Part shown: piece by piece, positions 47,583 to 59,506 of the stretch
How positions within the stretch are numbered: the stretch's first letter is position 1
Layout of the letters: the number at the start of each line of letters is the position of its first letter
Assembly (NCBI GenBank): GCA_013368315.1
Contig: JAACJM010000025.1
Location: 62,001 to 126,000, forward strand
Direction: 5' to 3'
Origin: Tetrapyrgos nigripes
Lineage: Eukaryota > Basidiomycota > Agaricomycetes > Agaricales > Campanellaceae
DNA: 64,000 nt
The notes under the pieces: generated by a model
The model's database searches: none
The model's input: the letters and a program-made list of their open reading frames with translations, nothing else
What the model was told of the DNA's origin: nothing
Made by a program: the position numbers and the translations under genes

Positions 47583-50234
47583 TCAGGCTTCAACCTCAAT
47601 GCCAACCTCATACCCAGATTTCATCAACTCGAAAGCACCAGCCGAACGAGGGGAAATGCAGGACTTGAACGGTTTGGGATGACTGTCAGAAATTTCATAA
47701 AAATCAGTAAATCAGATTTTATCGTAGCCTTGAAGCGTTAAGAATTAAGTAGAGTAACTCACACAACAACACCATCGGCAAAATCAGCTATCGGATCAAT
47801 CTCTTTAGACTTGGGATCAGTATTGTCACTGGAGATCCTGCTAATATTGCAAGTAGCCAAAAGACAAGCGAGCACAAGCCAAGAGGTATCAAGAGCTAGG
47901 TGTCTCCCAGGGCAGATTCTAGATATAATTATAAGCATGCAATCAGTAAGTATCATTTTAAAGCTCAAACACTTTGCAAGGAGAGGAGGCTGAAGCGGTA
48001 GGTTGGGCCAGGGTTACTCACCTCCTGCCAAAACCAAAAGCATACAACTCAGGATCAGGATTAAGTGAGTGTTTTGCACACGGTGCACCTCTCTGAGGTT
48101 CAGTCCTCAGAAAACGGTCAGGATTAAATGTAAGAGGATCAGGATAGAGGTTTTCATCATGGAGGATTGCCCTGATTGCGGAAATGAGACACATAACTAG
48201 TTGAGTGATGATTGAGACTGAGCAACTCACCAAGCATTGCCCACAACAGTGGTTCCTATTTATGTGAGAAAAAGTAGATTATCTTTAGTTTGAGCCTGGT
48301 CAAATTTAGATGCGAGTTTGCACTTGCCTTTCGGTATGAAATACCCGTCATAGACATCATCAGCAACGCTATAATGCGGAACACCTGCGTAATCGAAGAT
48401 TCAGGACATCTAGCATAAAACTACTTGTATTATTACAGTGAGAGATGATTACTTACCCAAAGGAGCACTAGGATACATTCTCAAAAGCTCTTTGAAGACT
48501 GCCTCAACGTATGGCAAGCTTTCCCGGTCAGAGAAATCTGGAAGCTGAGTGGCATTGGCTGTAGAACCAAGTACTCGATCCAATTCCTCCTGAGCTTTGG
48601 CTTGGATTTCAGGGTGGTGGGAGAGGACGAGGACCGAAATCAAGACTAAGGAGACAGACTGCAGGATAATATCAATCAGATGAATTACGAAACTAGCAAA
48701 GGTTTCAGGAACTCACAGTATCTGAACCAGCTATGCAAACAATATTAAGTTGAGTTTGGGAAAAATGTTCCTAGGTATGGCACTCACCCAGATATGCTGA
48801 GCCAGCACAGTTCCTAATTACCTCTTCCATCTTCGTGTCAGAGTCTGTCTTTGACATACCCAAGTCTGAGGTATCTTCAGTAGCGTCTGCAGCGTTGAAC
48901 GTCAAATCGAGTTTCTGTAGACTTTTTGTTCCAAAGCAAGATACCGCAGTTCCTGATGACTATGCGCACACGGTTCATGATCAGTTAAAAGTTATATTTG
49001 CACATACACGGGGTTGAATCCACGTACGATAGAAGCTCTCAGCTGTTTCCAAGGCTTGTTCACCAAATCTGATGTAAACTGAGACCAGTGCACTGCTTTT
49101 CGCTTGAAATGTGCACCAGGAAACCACGCTGTAAGTATAGCAATCCGTGTTTAGAGTTGAGGAAGATCATGATCAGTGAACACAACTTCAATGCAATTTA
49201 AAACTTACCTGGAACATATCTTAACAAAGGGAAATAATCTACCAAGAAGTTGCCATGGTTTATAGTTGCAATCATACTTTCTGCGGCATTATTGACGAGT
49301 TCGACAAAGGCGTCCATATCCTCTTGTTCGGTGATGCCATAGGTTGTGTATAGGATTATTGAAGCGGCGTGTCTTTACGAAGCAATATTCATAAAAATAA
49401 ATCAATCGCTGCATGCTAGGTGTATGTACTGAAGACTTACTGACGAACAATAGCCTGAAGGTCATTATACTGTGTCACCATTGTAGTAGACTGTATACCC
49501 GACAGACTTCTGAGGAAGCGTGAAGTTGCTTGACGAATAAATGGATGATAAGCGGCAACGGCATCTGAACGGAAGTGCTGGTGGAAAGTCCTGCGGTGAA
49601 GTCTGCAGCAGCGTCAAAAAATCAGTACACCATCTTGGGACGAATTGATTGACACTCACCTCCACCAAGATGTGTATGGCATTGCTAAGGGTTCAATGTT
49701 CATTTAAGTTGACGAATAGCACAACATTCGTGAATGACGTACTCACGAAATTCCATCCCCATCTTCAAAAGAGAAAGAAAAGCATCAGGTTTACAGACAT
49801 TCATCTAGCTGATACAAAACTCACCCTGATTCATTCGCCATATACATCGCTGAGGACCAAGACCTCATCAACTACGAGTTCATCGAGCTCCAATGATCAA
49901 GAGACTTACTAGGCCTGCTCGAATAAATTCCAGACCTCTTCTCCAACAACTCTTCTGCGGCCTTAGCAGAGTTCAAAACGACGGTATGGTCTCCGAGAAT
50001 ATCGATGTGTAAGATGTCGGAGTGATATTCATGCCCCATGTCCCGGTATATTGCCCACTGAGTCTCGAGTCCAGTGCGAGGTGCCAGGACATCGAAGAAT
50101 GAACCAATGATAGGAAGACGTCCCGGTCCAGGTGGATAAGAGAGAGTCTGGAGATGTCGGCGCAGGAGATATTTCCCAAGATTATAGACAATAAGCAGAA
50201 CAGGGATTGCGAGGAGGTGCACTGTGCTAGGCAT
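47583..50234 (-). CDS. Cytochrome P450 monooxygenase, copy E
   Basis: Starts at 50234 with a shorter leader than the others (MPSTVHLLAIPVLLIV) and hinge YPPGPGRLPIIGS. I-helix GSDT near 48722, ExxR (ELLR) near 48485, FGFGRR near 48025 and ICPGRHLA near 47915, stop at 47583. Micro-exon 3 reads WGWNF and splice sites look canonical, so the gene is probably functional, although the full model was not summed. It is the most divergent copy at the N-terminus. ER-bound monooxygenase of unknown substrate, convergent with chs remnant 2. Confidence 0.8.
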
Positions 50235-52459
50235 GTTTCGATGAGTCAGTTCTACGATGTGTGGCCCTGGGCCTTTTAACGTTGGAGGAGAATGATATCA
50301 TTGGAGAGAGAACGGGGTTCAATACGTTATCTATCTATCTATCTGAAATTTTCATTAACGACGCGTATCTCATCAACTGTGGCTGAACCTTAAATGACTG
50401 CTTCATATGGTGTACTTCGGTTCTAGTGTTCCACTACTCAACTATGTCCTTGGTTCATCAGTTGAAAGTGGAGCCACTCAGTAAGACGCCGCTTTGATTA
50501 GGCTTTGAGAGAATGAATTTATACGACGACTGGTACTGCTTCCGGCTTTTATCAGAATTTGCCACCGCATCATGATCTGCCAGATGGTCACCCACTTTCA
50601 CGTCATTGGGCTCCCCATCTCATAGAGTCGTGGACCAGAGAAAACACACCTTGATGAAATAACAACCGAAAAGATCACCTGAGTGGCGTACGTTCAGATT
50701 CGCAGCCTTACCGACACAATCGTGGTAGTCGAAACACGCCGAAAAGACAAAAATATCCGCTCGACGGATAGATCACATCACTACTACTGATATAAGATAT
50801 ATCTGTAAAAAAGTATGTTTCTGTACGCCTTTCTGTCGAGCGGATATTTTTGTATTTTCGGCGTGAAACTTCTGTTATATGTGTTATAATCGCCTTCCTT
50901 GTGACTCAGGGGCTAGGAGCAATAACGAGAGCCAGTGGAGACTGCTGGGAAACTTCTTGGAGGTGCACTCGCTGCTACTCAGTTGAATTTATCTCCTGTT
51001 GTCACATAGAGTCACCTTACTCACCTCAGACAAATGAGAAGCGGTACCGAATAGGACAACCAATGCCGTAGGAGGAGAGCTGTAAGCCAGGACAAAGAAA
51101 AATCAATAAGCGGGCAGGGAGAAGACAGACGTTGTTTAGAATAAAGAGACTTGAAGCGAAGCGAGCTGAGTATCGCTTGATGAGAAGTCAACGAAGATCG
51201 CTAGAGGTATAAAGACTCGTTTGTTCAGATTGTTTGCCATGGTACCAGCGGTTCAGCGGTCTGCGTAGAGCCATCTAAAACTTGATATACGATTGAGTAC
51301 ATGTGTATACTGCACAACAATAGTACCAGAATCGTCCAAATGAGTTCGCTGACAGCGTGCGGAAGCAGCGACTGTTTGCTGACAGCTCCAGATACAGTTT
51401 CCTTGTCATAATTCGATATACAGTCAATCGTGACAGTAGAAACTACCAGTGTTATATGGGCCTTCATTGTGAAGTCGACGGACCTGGGGTCTATGAGGAA
51501 TAACAAAGCCCAGTGGAATCTGCTGGGTGTGACTTTATGGATGCGCTCTATCGACTTTGAGTCCTTGTTAGTTACATAGCCCCAGTCAGCACAGACCCCG
51601 GGTGAATAGAACACAAGAAAGGAGCTGACTGCTTCACATTGACAGACCCTGGAAAGCCGTAGGAGGAGAGAGCATAAACTGCCAGAAAAAAAAGAAAGAC
51701 AACACAATAGGCAGGCAGCCCAGAGACATCGTTCAGACCAACGAGACCCGAAGTTCGAAGCGCGGCGTCAACAGAGCTGGGATCAGGAATAAGTACCATA
51801 CAGTCATAGTTCTTATTGAGAAAGCAAACGACGATCAAAACTCACCAAAAATAGAGGAACGGAATGTTTGCAAGAGTCCAGATCTCAAATTGCAAACAAC
51901 TGACGAGTAAGTAGGAAACCCGAGAAGAGACAGAATGTCGACAGCCTTTGGCGCAGTCCCAGTGTCCATGACATGGAAGAATCTCATTCGAGCCTCATCC
52001 GTCTACCCGAAAACCTGAGAAGCGCGTTGTCCACCAGTAGATGCGAAAATATCTATTTTGCTGCTAACCAGAGGAACAATATACCCAGAAGATTTTTCCA
52101 CCCTGGGTGATGGAAAAGAAAGCTGATAGAGGTGAACCACGTACCGACGTTAATGAGAATGACGACCTGTCAGATATCGAGCCTTCAGGAAGATTTTATG
52201 AAAGCTATCAAGCTGTTACGCACCATTTTCCGTATATATGCAGCCAACAATTGTTTGTATATCAGAGTCGGAAAGTTTGAAGGGTGCTCAAGATTGCGTT
52301 TTGAAGAGGAGTGGACGTGTTCGTATTCATGACTGGAGAACTGGGACATGATGGGAGGAGGAGGAGGAGTGTAAGTATTACCCGGGCTATCGGACCACGC
52401 CGGGGAAGGCGGTTGAAGAGAAAGCCGAAAACGGTCACGTACGCTTTCACTACATCTCC
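50235..52459. repeat. P450 E upstream region and remnant of an F-box promoter
   Basis: No gene. 51210-52240 is the inverted counterpart of about 7040-8110. From about 52206 to 52459 the sequence follows the F-box promoter seen at 58590-59460, confirming that unit E once had a divergent F-box gene. Confidence 0.7.
50735..50865. mobile_element. 131 bp miniature inverted-repeat element
   Basis: Ends are about 34 bp inverted repeats (CACGCCGAAAA.ACAAAAATAT...). AAA flanks both sides (50732-50734, 50866-50868). The equivalent stretch near 24250 and 58195 (GTAGTGGCAACTTCTG, GCAGTGGAAAATTCTG) lacks it, giving natural empty sites. Confidence 0.85.
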
Positions 52460-53008
52460 CAAGAGGGGTAAGATTTGACCGATTTTGACAAGCGTCGGCT
52501 AGGGGGGGGTCTAAGCGAGGCTAGGCCGACAAGTCGAATCAGCTGAGTCAGCTACTGCACAGACACGTCGAAGCTGATACCAAGTCAACGTGACTCGTAC
52601 ATCTTCCGCGCTCGTTGCACTATCAGACCGAGTATATTCGTGATTCTGAGTGTTTCGGGGTATGTATGCGTCATTATTAGGTGTATGGACATGAGAGGAC
52701 GTGTCATTGCAGGCATTCGCGTGTGTAGTATGTACTTGATTATTTGCGCGCGATAGATCGACGTTATGCACAATATTTACATTTGCTGCATTTGAGTCAT
52801 CGTATGAGCTCACGGTGGGGCACCGGGAGGGAGGAGAGTAAAGGGTGCTACGTCTGCTGGGCTTGTTGTCGTCGACGCGGTTGAAAGAGGTGTGAGAACG
52901 ATACGAGCGTGCCTATCATCTGACTTCGGCTTCGTTTTCGGCTCCTGTCAGGTCATCAATCCCGAATACCCGTCGCTTGTCAAAATCGGTCAAATCTTAC
53001 CCCTCTTG
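52460..53008. mobile_element. 549 bp hAT-type non-autonomous element
   Basis: Perfect 35 bp terminal inverted repeats beginning CAAGAGGGGTAAG, flanked by an exact 8 bp duplication ACATCTCC (52452-52459 and 53009-53016). The empty site is visible upstream of the F-box copy at 59450 (CTACATCTCCAATCC). A 100-codon frame inside (52511-52813, -) does not resemble a transposase. Confidence 0.9.
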
Positions 53009-53060
53009 ACATCTCCAGTCCATTGACACCCCCGTGAAACCTAGCCATGATGGCCTTTAC
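53009..53060 (+). pseudogene. F-box promoter and start-codon stub of unit E
   Basis: CCATTGACAC..CGTGAAACCTAGCCATGATG matches the sequence leading into the F-box ATG at 59507. The F-box body is missing; a pyrimidine-rich stretch and chs intron sequence follow. Confidence 0.7.
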
Positions 53061-53079
53061 CCCCAACTCTCCACACCCC

Positions 53080-54234
53080 CTCCCTCCCTCCCCATACCCA
53101 TATCCCTCCCCACATACACATAGATCCCCGAACTCATCTCCCAACGCCGTCGCTGGCTCAATGGTTCTTCCACTTTTACTACATCTATCGAAGCGTCCAT
53201 TCTTTCATGCGAAAGTTTTGGATACACACTGAGATGTTGTATCAGACGTTTAATTTGACATTGAGTTGGCTAGTGAGTGTCGTGTCGTCTCCTCTCTTCG
53301 TCCAAATCAAGCCCAATGACCGATAACTGACGCTCTCTCCCCTCCCACCCCCCCTTTCCAGGCAAACTACTACATCGCCTTCGTCATCCTCTCCAAACGC
53401 AATGGAAGACCCCAACTTTCACATCACAGGTATCCTCATCGTCAACATCATCGTCAACTATATACCTCGGTTTACTCGTCATGTTGGGTAACCGACCGCA
53501 GGGGAGTAAATGCGCTTTCCCGACTTCGGTGTTAGGGTTTGCGGTTATTACTATTTATATGACTGTGAGTGTGGTTGTGGTTTTGGTTTTGGTTTCTTTT
53601 TTCTTTTGTGTGATTGTTATGAGTTGGGTCTGAGGGTGTTGGGGGGGTAGTGGGTTGAGTGTTGGCATGGACGTGGATGATGTACTGACGTCCTCTATGC
53701 GTTATGCATCCAGGTCTCCGCCTTTCTCGCCTCCAAAGGTTAGACCAAATTGTCGATGACCAAGGTATCGACGCGGGGAATCTATTCGATAATACGATTT
53801 TCAGGAATATAGTCTTGTCGTTGGTGGCAACGTTGGGGTTGTATCTAGTTGCTAGTTTGATTTCGTGAGTGGTTTCTCTTGCCTTGTCTTGTCCTGTGCG
53901 GCACGGATTTCGAGTATTATAACATAACGTCTCCTTTCCCCAGTTCGAACCCTGGTACATGATAACCTCCTTCATCCTCATGGCCCCCTCCCGCCGTTGT
54001 TCCTGATCAACAAATCGATATCGACGCCAATTACGAAGATGCTTTACACGTCTAACGCACAAAGTATATGACGTTGGGTTGGCTTGTGAGTGTCGTTTTT
54101 TTTTTTTTTTCTGGTTTTTTAACGCCAAGGATTGGGATGAGACTGGTTGGGAATTTCTTCTTTCAGTCGTGAGGTTTATAGGCTCGACAATGTATATGAT
54201 TATTGGGTTGTTTGCTGGAGAGTAGAGGAAGACA
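53080..54234 (+). pseudogene. Chitin synthase remnant 3
   Basis: Covers the end of intron 8, exon 9 with QRR intact in sequence (CTCCCAACGCCGTCGCTGG), exon 10 with an intact TTTGCGG site, exon 11, and parts of exons 12 and 13, with several small deletions and a large loss in exon 12. It preserves the reading frame at two sites where the near-full-length chs does not. Followed by the conserved 3' block. Confidence 0.85.
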
Positions 54235-54846
54235 TGGCATGTCAGGGTTAATGTCGGGGGAGGGGGGCGTGGGGCAAGGGTTGGGCTGGGTAAGGGTTAC
54301 GAGTAGAGGAGGCGAATCTTTGCACGGTGCCTTGTATGGTGGCGCGAAGGGACGACGGAACGAAGTGAAGCGAAGCAATTGGTTGTTGTATGGACCTGGA
54401 CCTAACGATCTACCATTCACGAACGACGACCTTTTTTTCTGATTAGTTTGAATATGACATACGACGTGTCACGACTAGTTATCCTCCTTGTCTTTTTCTC
54501 TTTATTCCCTCTACGTTTGCTCAACTTTCACGTCAATATGTGTTGACCTTTTGCCTTTTTCTCTTGTCTTCGCGTCCCCTCGATTGAGAACTAAATCTTA
54601 TTATAATCGTATATATATACCGTAGGTAACGTACCGGTGAGCGTACCTCAGACTCTGGGATTCATCATTTTGGAGTGTATACATATACCTATCTGCTTCA
54701 ACTCTCATCCTCTCAAGTATGTTCGGGTACGTTTGGATGAGGAAAAGAACATCGCGATCGATTTGATTAAATATAACGCTACATGTACACAATCAAGTTT
54801 TGATTCTTCAGTCATTTTCTCCTCACACTTCAGCCCCGATAGCGCT

Positions 54847-57500
54847 TCAAGCTTCAACCCCGACGTCATACCCACGTTTCATCAGTTCAAACGCTCCAGC
54901 CGAACGAGGGGTAACGGAACACTTGAATGGTTTGGGATGACTGTCAGAAAATACATAAAAATCAGTAAATCAGATTTTATTGTAGCCTTGAAGAATTAAG
55001 AATTAGGATAACTCACGCAGTAAGGCCATCTGCAAAATCAGCTATTGGATCAATCTCAGGCTTGTCATTAGAGATCCTGGTAATATTGCAAGTAGCCAGG
55101 ATACAAGCAAGCACAAGCCATGAGGTGTCAAGAGCTAGGTGTCTCCCGGGGCAGATTCTAGAAATAATTATAACCACGCAATCAGTAAGTACCATTTCTA
55201 AAGCTCAAAGAACTTTGAAAGAAGAGGAAGCTGAAGACGTAGGTTAGGCCGGGGTTACTCACCGCCTGCCAAAACCAAAAGCATACAACTCAGGATCAGG
55301 ATTAACTGAGTGTTTTACAGACAATGCACCTCTCTGAGGTTCAGTCCTCAGAAAACGGTCAGGGCTGAATGTATGAGGATCGGGATAGATGTTTTCGTCA
55401 TGAAGAATTGTCCTGAATATTTCAAATTGCGGAAATGAAAAGAGATGGTGTGAGAGACACATAAATAGTTGAGTGAGAGGCTGAGCAACTCACCAAGCAT
55501 TGCCCACAACAGTGGTTCCTATTTAGGTGAAAGAAAGTAGATTATCTTTATTTTGAGCCTGATCAAATTTCGATGCGAGTTCGCACTTACCTTTTGGTAT
55601 GAAATACCCTTCATAGACATCATCAGCGACGCTACAATGCGGAAGACCTGCGTAATCGAAGAGTCAGCACACCTGGCAGGAAAATACTTGTATCATTACA
55701 GTGAAAGATGATTACCCAAAGGAACACTAGGATACATTCTCATAAGCTCCTTTAAGATTGCCTCAACATATGGCAAGCTTCCTCGGTTAGAGAAATCTGG
55801 AAGCTGAGTAGCATTGGGCGTAGAGCCAAGTACTCGATCCAATTCCTCTTGAGCTTTGGCTTGGATTTCAGGATGGTGGGAGAGGACAAGGACTGAGATC
55901 AAGATTAAGGAGACAGACTGCCAGAAAATACATATTAATCAGATGATTATGAAACTCGTGACTGGTTGAAGATTCCAAGAACTTACTGTATCAGATCCAG
56001 CTGTGCAAATGATAGTAATTAAGCACAATGTCGAAGCTGAATTTCGAAAAGACCTGGCACACACCTGTATATGCTACCGCAGCACAATTTCTAATTACCT
56101 CTTCCATATTCGTGTCAGAGTCTGTCTTTGACATGCCCAAGTCAGAGGTATCTCCAGTAGCATCAGTGTTGAATGTCGAATCGAATTTCTGTAGGGATTT
56201 TGTTCCAAAGCAAGATATCGCAGTCCCTGATGACTATGGCTCATGATCAGTTCATAATGTTATATTTACACATGCACAGAGTTGAATCCACATACGATAG
56301 AAGCTTTCAGTTGTTTCCAAGGCTTATTCAACAGTTCGGAATTAAACTGAGCCCAGCGCGTTGCTTTTTGCTTGAAGTGTGCACCAGGAAACCAGGCTGT
56401 AAGTATTAAGTATATCAATCAGTGTTTAGAGTTGAGGAAGATCAGTGAATGCAACTTCAACGTAACTTGAAACTTACCTGGAACATATCTTAACAAAGGG
56501 AAATAATCCACCAGGAAGGTGCCATGGACTATAGTTGGAAAACTTTCTGTGGCATTATTGACGAGTTTGACAAAGGCGTCCATATCCTCTTGTTCGGTGA
56601 TGCCATAGGTTGTGTATAGGAATATTGAAGCGGCGTGTCTTTACGAAGCAATATTCATAAAAATAAATCAATCGCTGCATGCTAGGTGTATGTACTGAAC
56701 ACTTACTGGCGAACAATAGCCCGCAGATCATCATACTGTGTCACCATTGTAGTAGATTGTATACATGACAGACTTCTGAGGAGCTGAGAAGTTGCTTGAT
56801 GAATAAATGGATGATGAGCTGCAATGGCATCCGAACGGAAGTACTGATGGAAAGTCCCGCGGTGAAGTCTGTAGCAGCATGAAAAAATAAGGACACTATC
56901 TCTGGACGAATTGATTGACACTCACCTCCACCATGATGTGTATGGCATTGCTAAGGGTGCAATGTTCATTTAAGTTGACGAATAGCACAACATTGGTGAA
57001 TGACATACTTCCAAAATCATATCCCAATCTTCAAAAGAGAAAAGAAAAGCATCAAGCTTACAGACATCCATCTAGCTGATACAAAACTCACCCCGATTCA
57101 TGTGCCATGTGCATTGCTGAAAATCAAAATTTCGGCAATCAAAGTCCATCACGCTGGAATAATCAAGAGACTTACGAGGCCTGCTTGAATAAATTCCAGA
57201 CCTCCTCTCCAACAACTCTTCTGCAGCCTTGGCAGAGTTCACAACGACAGTATGATTTCCGAGAATATTGATGTGCAAAAGATCAGAGTGATACATGTTG
57301 CCCATGTCCCGGTATATTGCCCACTGAGCGTCAAGTCCAGTGCGAGGTGTCAAGACATCAAAGAATGAACCAATGATAGGAAGACCTCTCGGTCCAGGCG
57401 GATAAGAGAGTTTCTGTCGAGATCGACGCAGGAGATATCCACAAAAATAATAGATGACAAGAAGAACAGGGATTGCAAGGAGATACGGTGTGTTAAGCAT
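54847..57500 (-). CDS. Cytochrome P450 monooxygenase, copy F
   Basis: ATG at 57500, anchor LLAIPVLLVIYYF, hinge PPGPRGLPIIGS, micro-exon 3 reads LGYDFG (Trp replaced by Leu), I-helix GSDT near 56000, ExxR (ELMR) near 55740, FGFGRR near 55268, ICPGRHLA near 55145, stop at 54847. Splice sites look canonical and no frame break was seen, so it is probably functional, though not summed exon by exon. Divergent from F-box copy 3 and convergent with chs remnant 3. Substrate unknown. Confidence 0.8.
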
Positions 57501-59506
57501 GGTTTGAAGAGTTGGGTTTACGCGGAGTGACCCAGGGCCTTTTAATGTTGGGGGAGAACATACCGTTGTATAGAGAACAAGGCTTAATCCGTCTTCTTGT
57601 TCACGGGTGACGTTCAGATGGCGTACTTCAGCTCCAATCTTCCACTATCTATCTATCTTCTAACTTTAAGGTTCAAGGGATCAGCTTAAAATATATATAT
57701 ATATCCAGTCAGCAACCGCTTCGATTCCTGAGACGTGAATATATGGGATGCCTGAACCCAGTCGTAAATATAGACCGGCTGCCACGCTTTCTTGACATTG
57801 GGCTCCCTATCCCCTAGAACAGCGGAACAGAGGGAAGGGCGCGAACGAGAAGAGTGCTAGATATTTTGGATTGCATTTGAAATGTCTGATTAAGTTGAAA
57901 CAAATGCAATGGCAGGACGCGTTCGTTCAGATTGCCAGTGATACCACAGCGAGCATATAATCCGCCTAAACGTGAGATACGGCTGAGTACATGTACGTGG
58001 TTCAAGAAACAAAAGCTCAGTGACTATACTTGCCTCGAAGCAAAGACCAAATCCACAACTGGTCAAGCTCATCCCATTACCATAACCCCATGACTCCATT
58101 GAGAATGGCTGCGCAGGGCAGCAGTCACCAGCTGCTGGTATATCTACTCCAAATACAGTTTCCTTGTAATAATCAAACTTACCGACAGTCGTAGCAGTGG
58201 AAAATTCTGTTATATGTGCCTTCCTTGTGACGTCCGAGTCGACGGACTTGGCAGGGGCTAGGTACAGTAACGAGAACCACTGGAGACTGCTGGGCAACTT
58301 CTTGCACAAGGCTGCACTTGGCCTCTCAGTCGAATTCCTGTTGTCATACAGTGTCACCCAAGTGTCATCCTACTCACCTCAGGCGATAGGCACAAAAGAG
58401 AAGCGGGTACCGAATGAGACAACTGGTTGCGAAAATTTCCATTTGCTGCTAACCAGAGGAACAATATACCCAGAAAAATTTTCCCTGTCCGGGGTGATGG
58501 AAGAAAGCTGATCGAAGAAGTGGACCACATACGGACGTTATTGAGGACGATGACCTGTGGATAGCGAGCCCTCCGAGAAAGATTTTATGAAAGTTATCAA
58601 GCTGCCAGTGTTACGCGCCATTTTCCATATATATACGTCGTGCAGCTCCAGTAGGGTTCGGAAAGTCCGGTTCAGTCCGGTTCAGCGCCAAATTTTTTGA
58701 ACGCTGGACCGGACTTCATGTCCAAGTACTAAGGTTCGGACGCGTCCGAACTTTTTCTGTCTCCGAGATAGCCGAATGAGTTTCTCTTACCAAGGTAGCA
58801 ACGAGTTGAGTAGCTATCTGTAAATAATACTTCTAAGCCCGTTGATGACAAGAGACCGGCCAAAGCACAAAAAAGGAAGTATACAGAAACTGCTCTACAA
58901 TCCAGCTCAGAGAGGGATGTTTCTGCGTCCATTACATGCGCAAGTGCTCTACCAAAATAGATTGTAATTGCACAGACATGAATTCAGAGTGTGTATGCAA
59001 TATGAGTGCTCATCAAACATAAAAAAAATCAAGTCCTGGGGACCAACTTGAAGTTCCAGTCAGAAATGCATCACAAGTTCATCAGTGCGTTCGGACGCGT
59101 TCGGACGCGTCCAGTAAATTTCAGAATTTGCTGGACCGCGGACTGAACCTGCGGTCCGGTCCAGTCCAGTAAAGTTCAGTTCGGACCAAAGTCCAGGACC
59201 AAACTTTCCGAACCCTACTAAGCTCCAGCGAAGAAGCAATTTGGAAGCAATAGAACCAACAATTGTTCGTATATCAGAATCGGAAAGTTTGAAAGGAACC
59301 ATTATGCTCGAGGTTATGTTTTGAAGTGGGTGGATGTGTTCGTGTTCATGACTGGAGAACTGGGACAATGGGAAGCCGATGATGATGAAAGCCGAAAATG
59401 GTCACGTTGAGAAAGAAAACGCTTTCACTGCCAACCATCACATCGACGCTACATCTCCAATCCATTGACACTCAGCCCTCTCTTCTCCTCGTGAAACCTA
59501 GCCACG
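57501..59506. other. Divergent intergenic region between P450 F and F-box 3
   Basis: Upstream repeat of the P450 family (57550-58400), then the F-box promoter part (58430-59506), interrupted by the element at 58652-59220. The arrangement mirrors 6785-9288 in inverse orientation. Confidence 0.65.
58652..59220. mobile_element. 569 bp hAT-like non-autonomous element with TCCGGTCCAG word repeats
   Basis: Starts TAGGGTTCGGAAAGT and ends with the inverted form ACTTTCCGAACCCTA plus CTA. AGCTCCAG stands on both sides (58644-58651, 59221-59228), fitting an 8 bp duplication. Blocks of GGTTCAGTCCGG and GGACGCGTCCGA words fill both subterminal zones. The uninterrupted site is seen in reverse near 7045-7080. 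No coding capacity. Confidence 0.85.

Noticed and set aside
52511..52813. 100-codon frame inside the 549 bp element
   Set aside because: Asn/Thr/His-rich, no transposase motif, and entirely within a non-autonomous element; probably chance.
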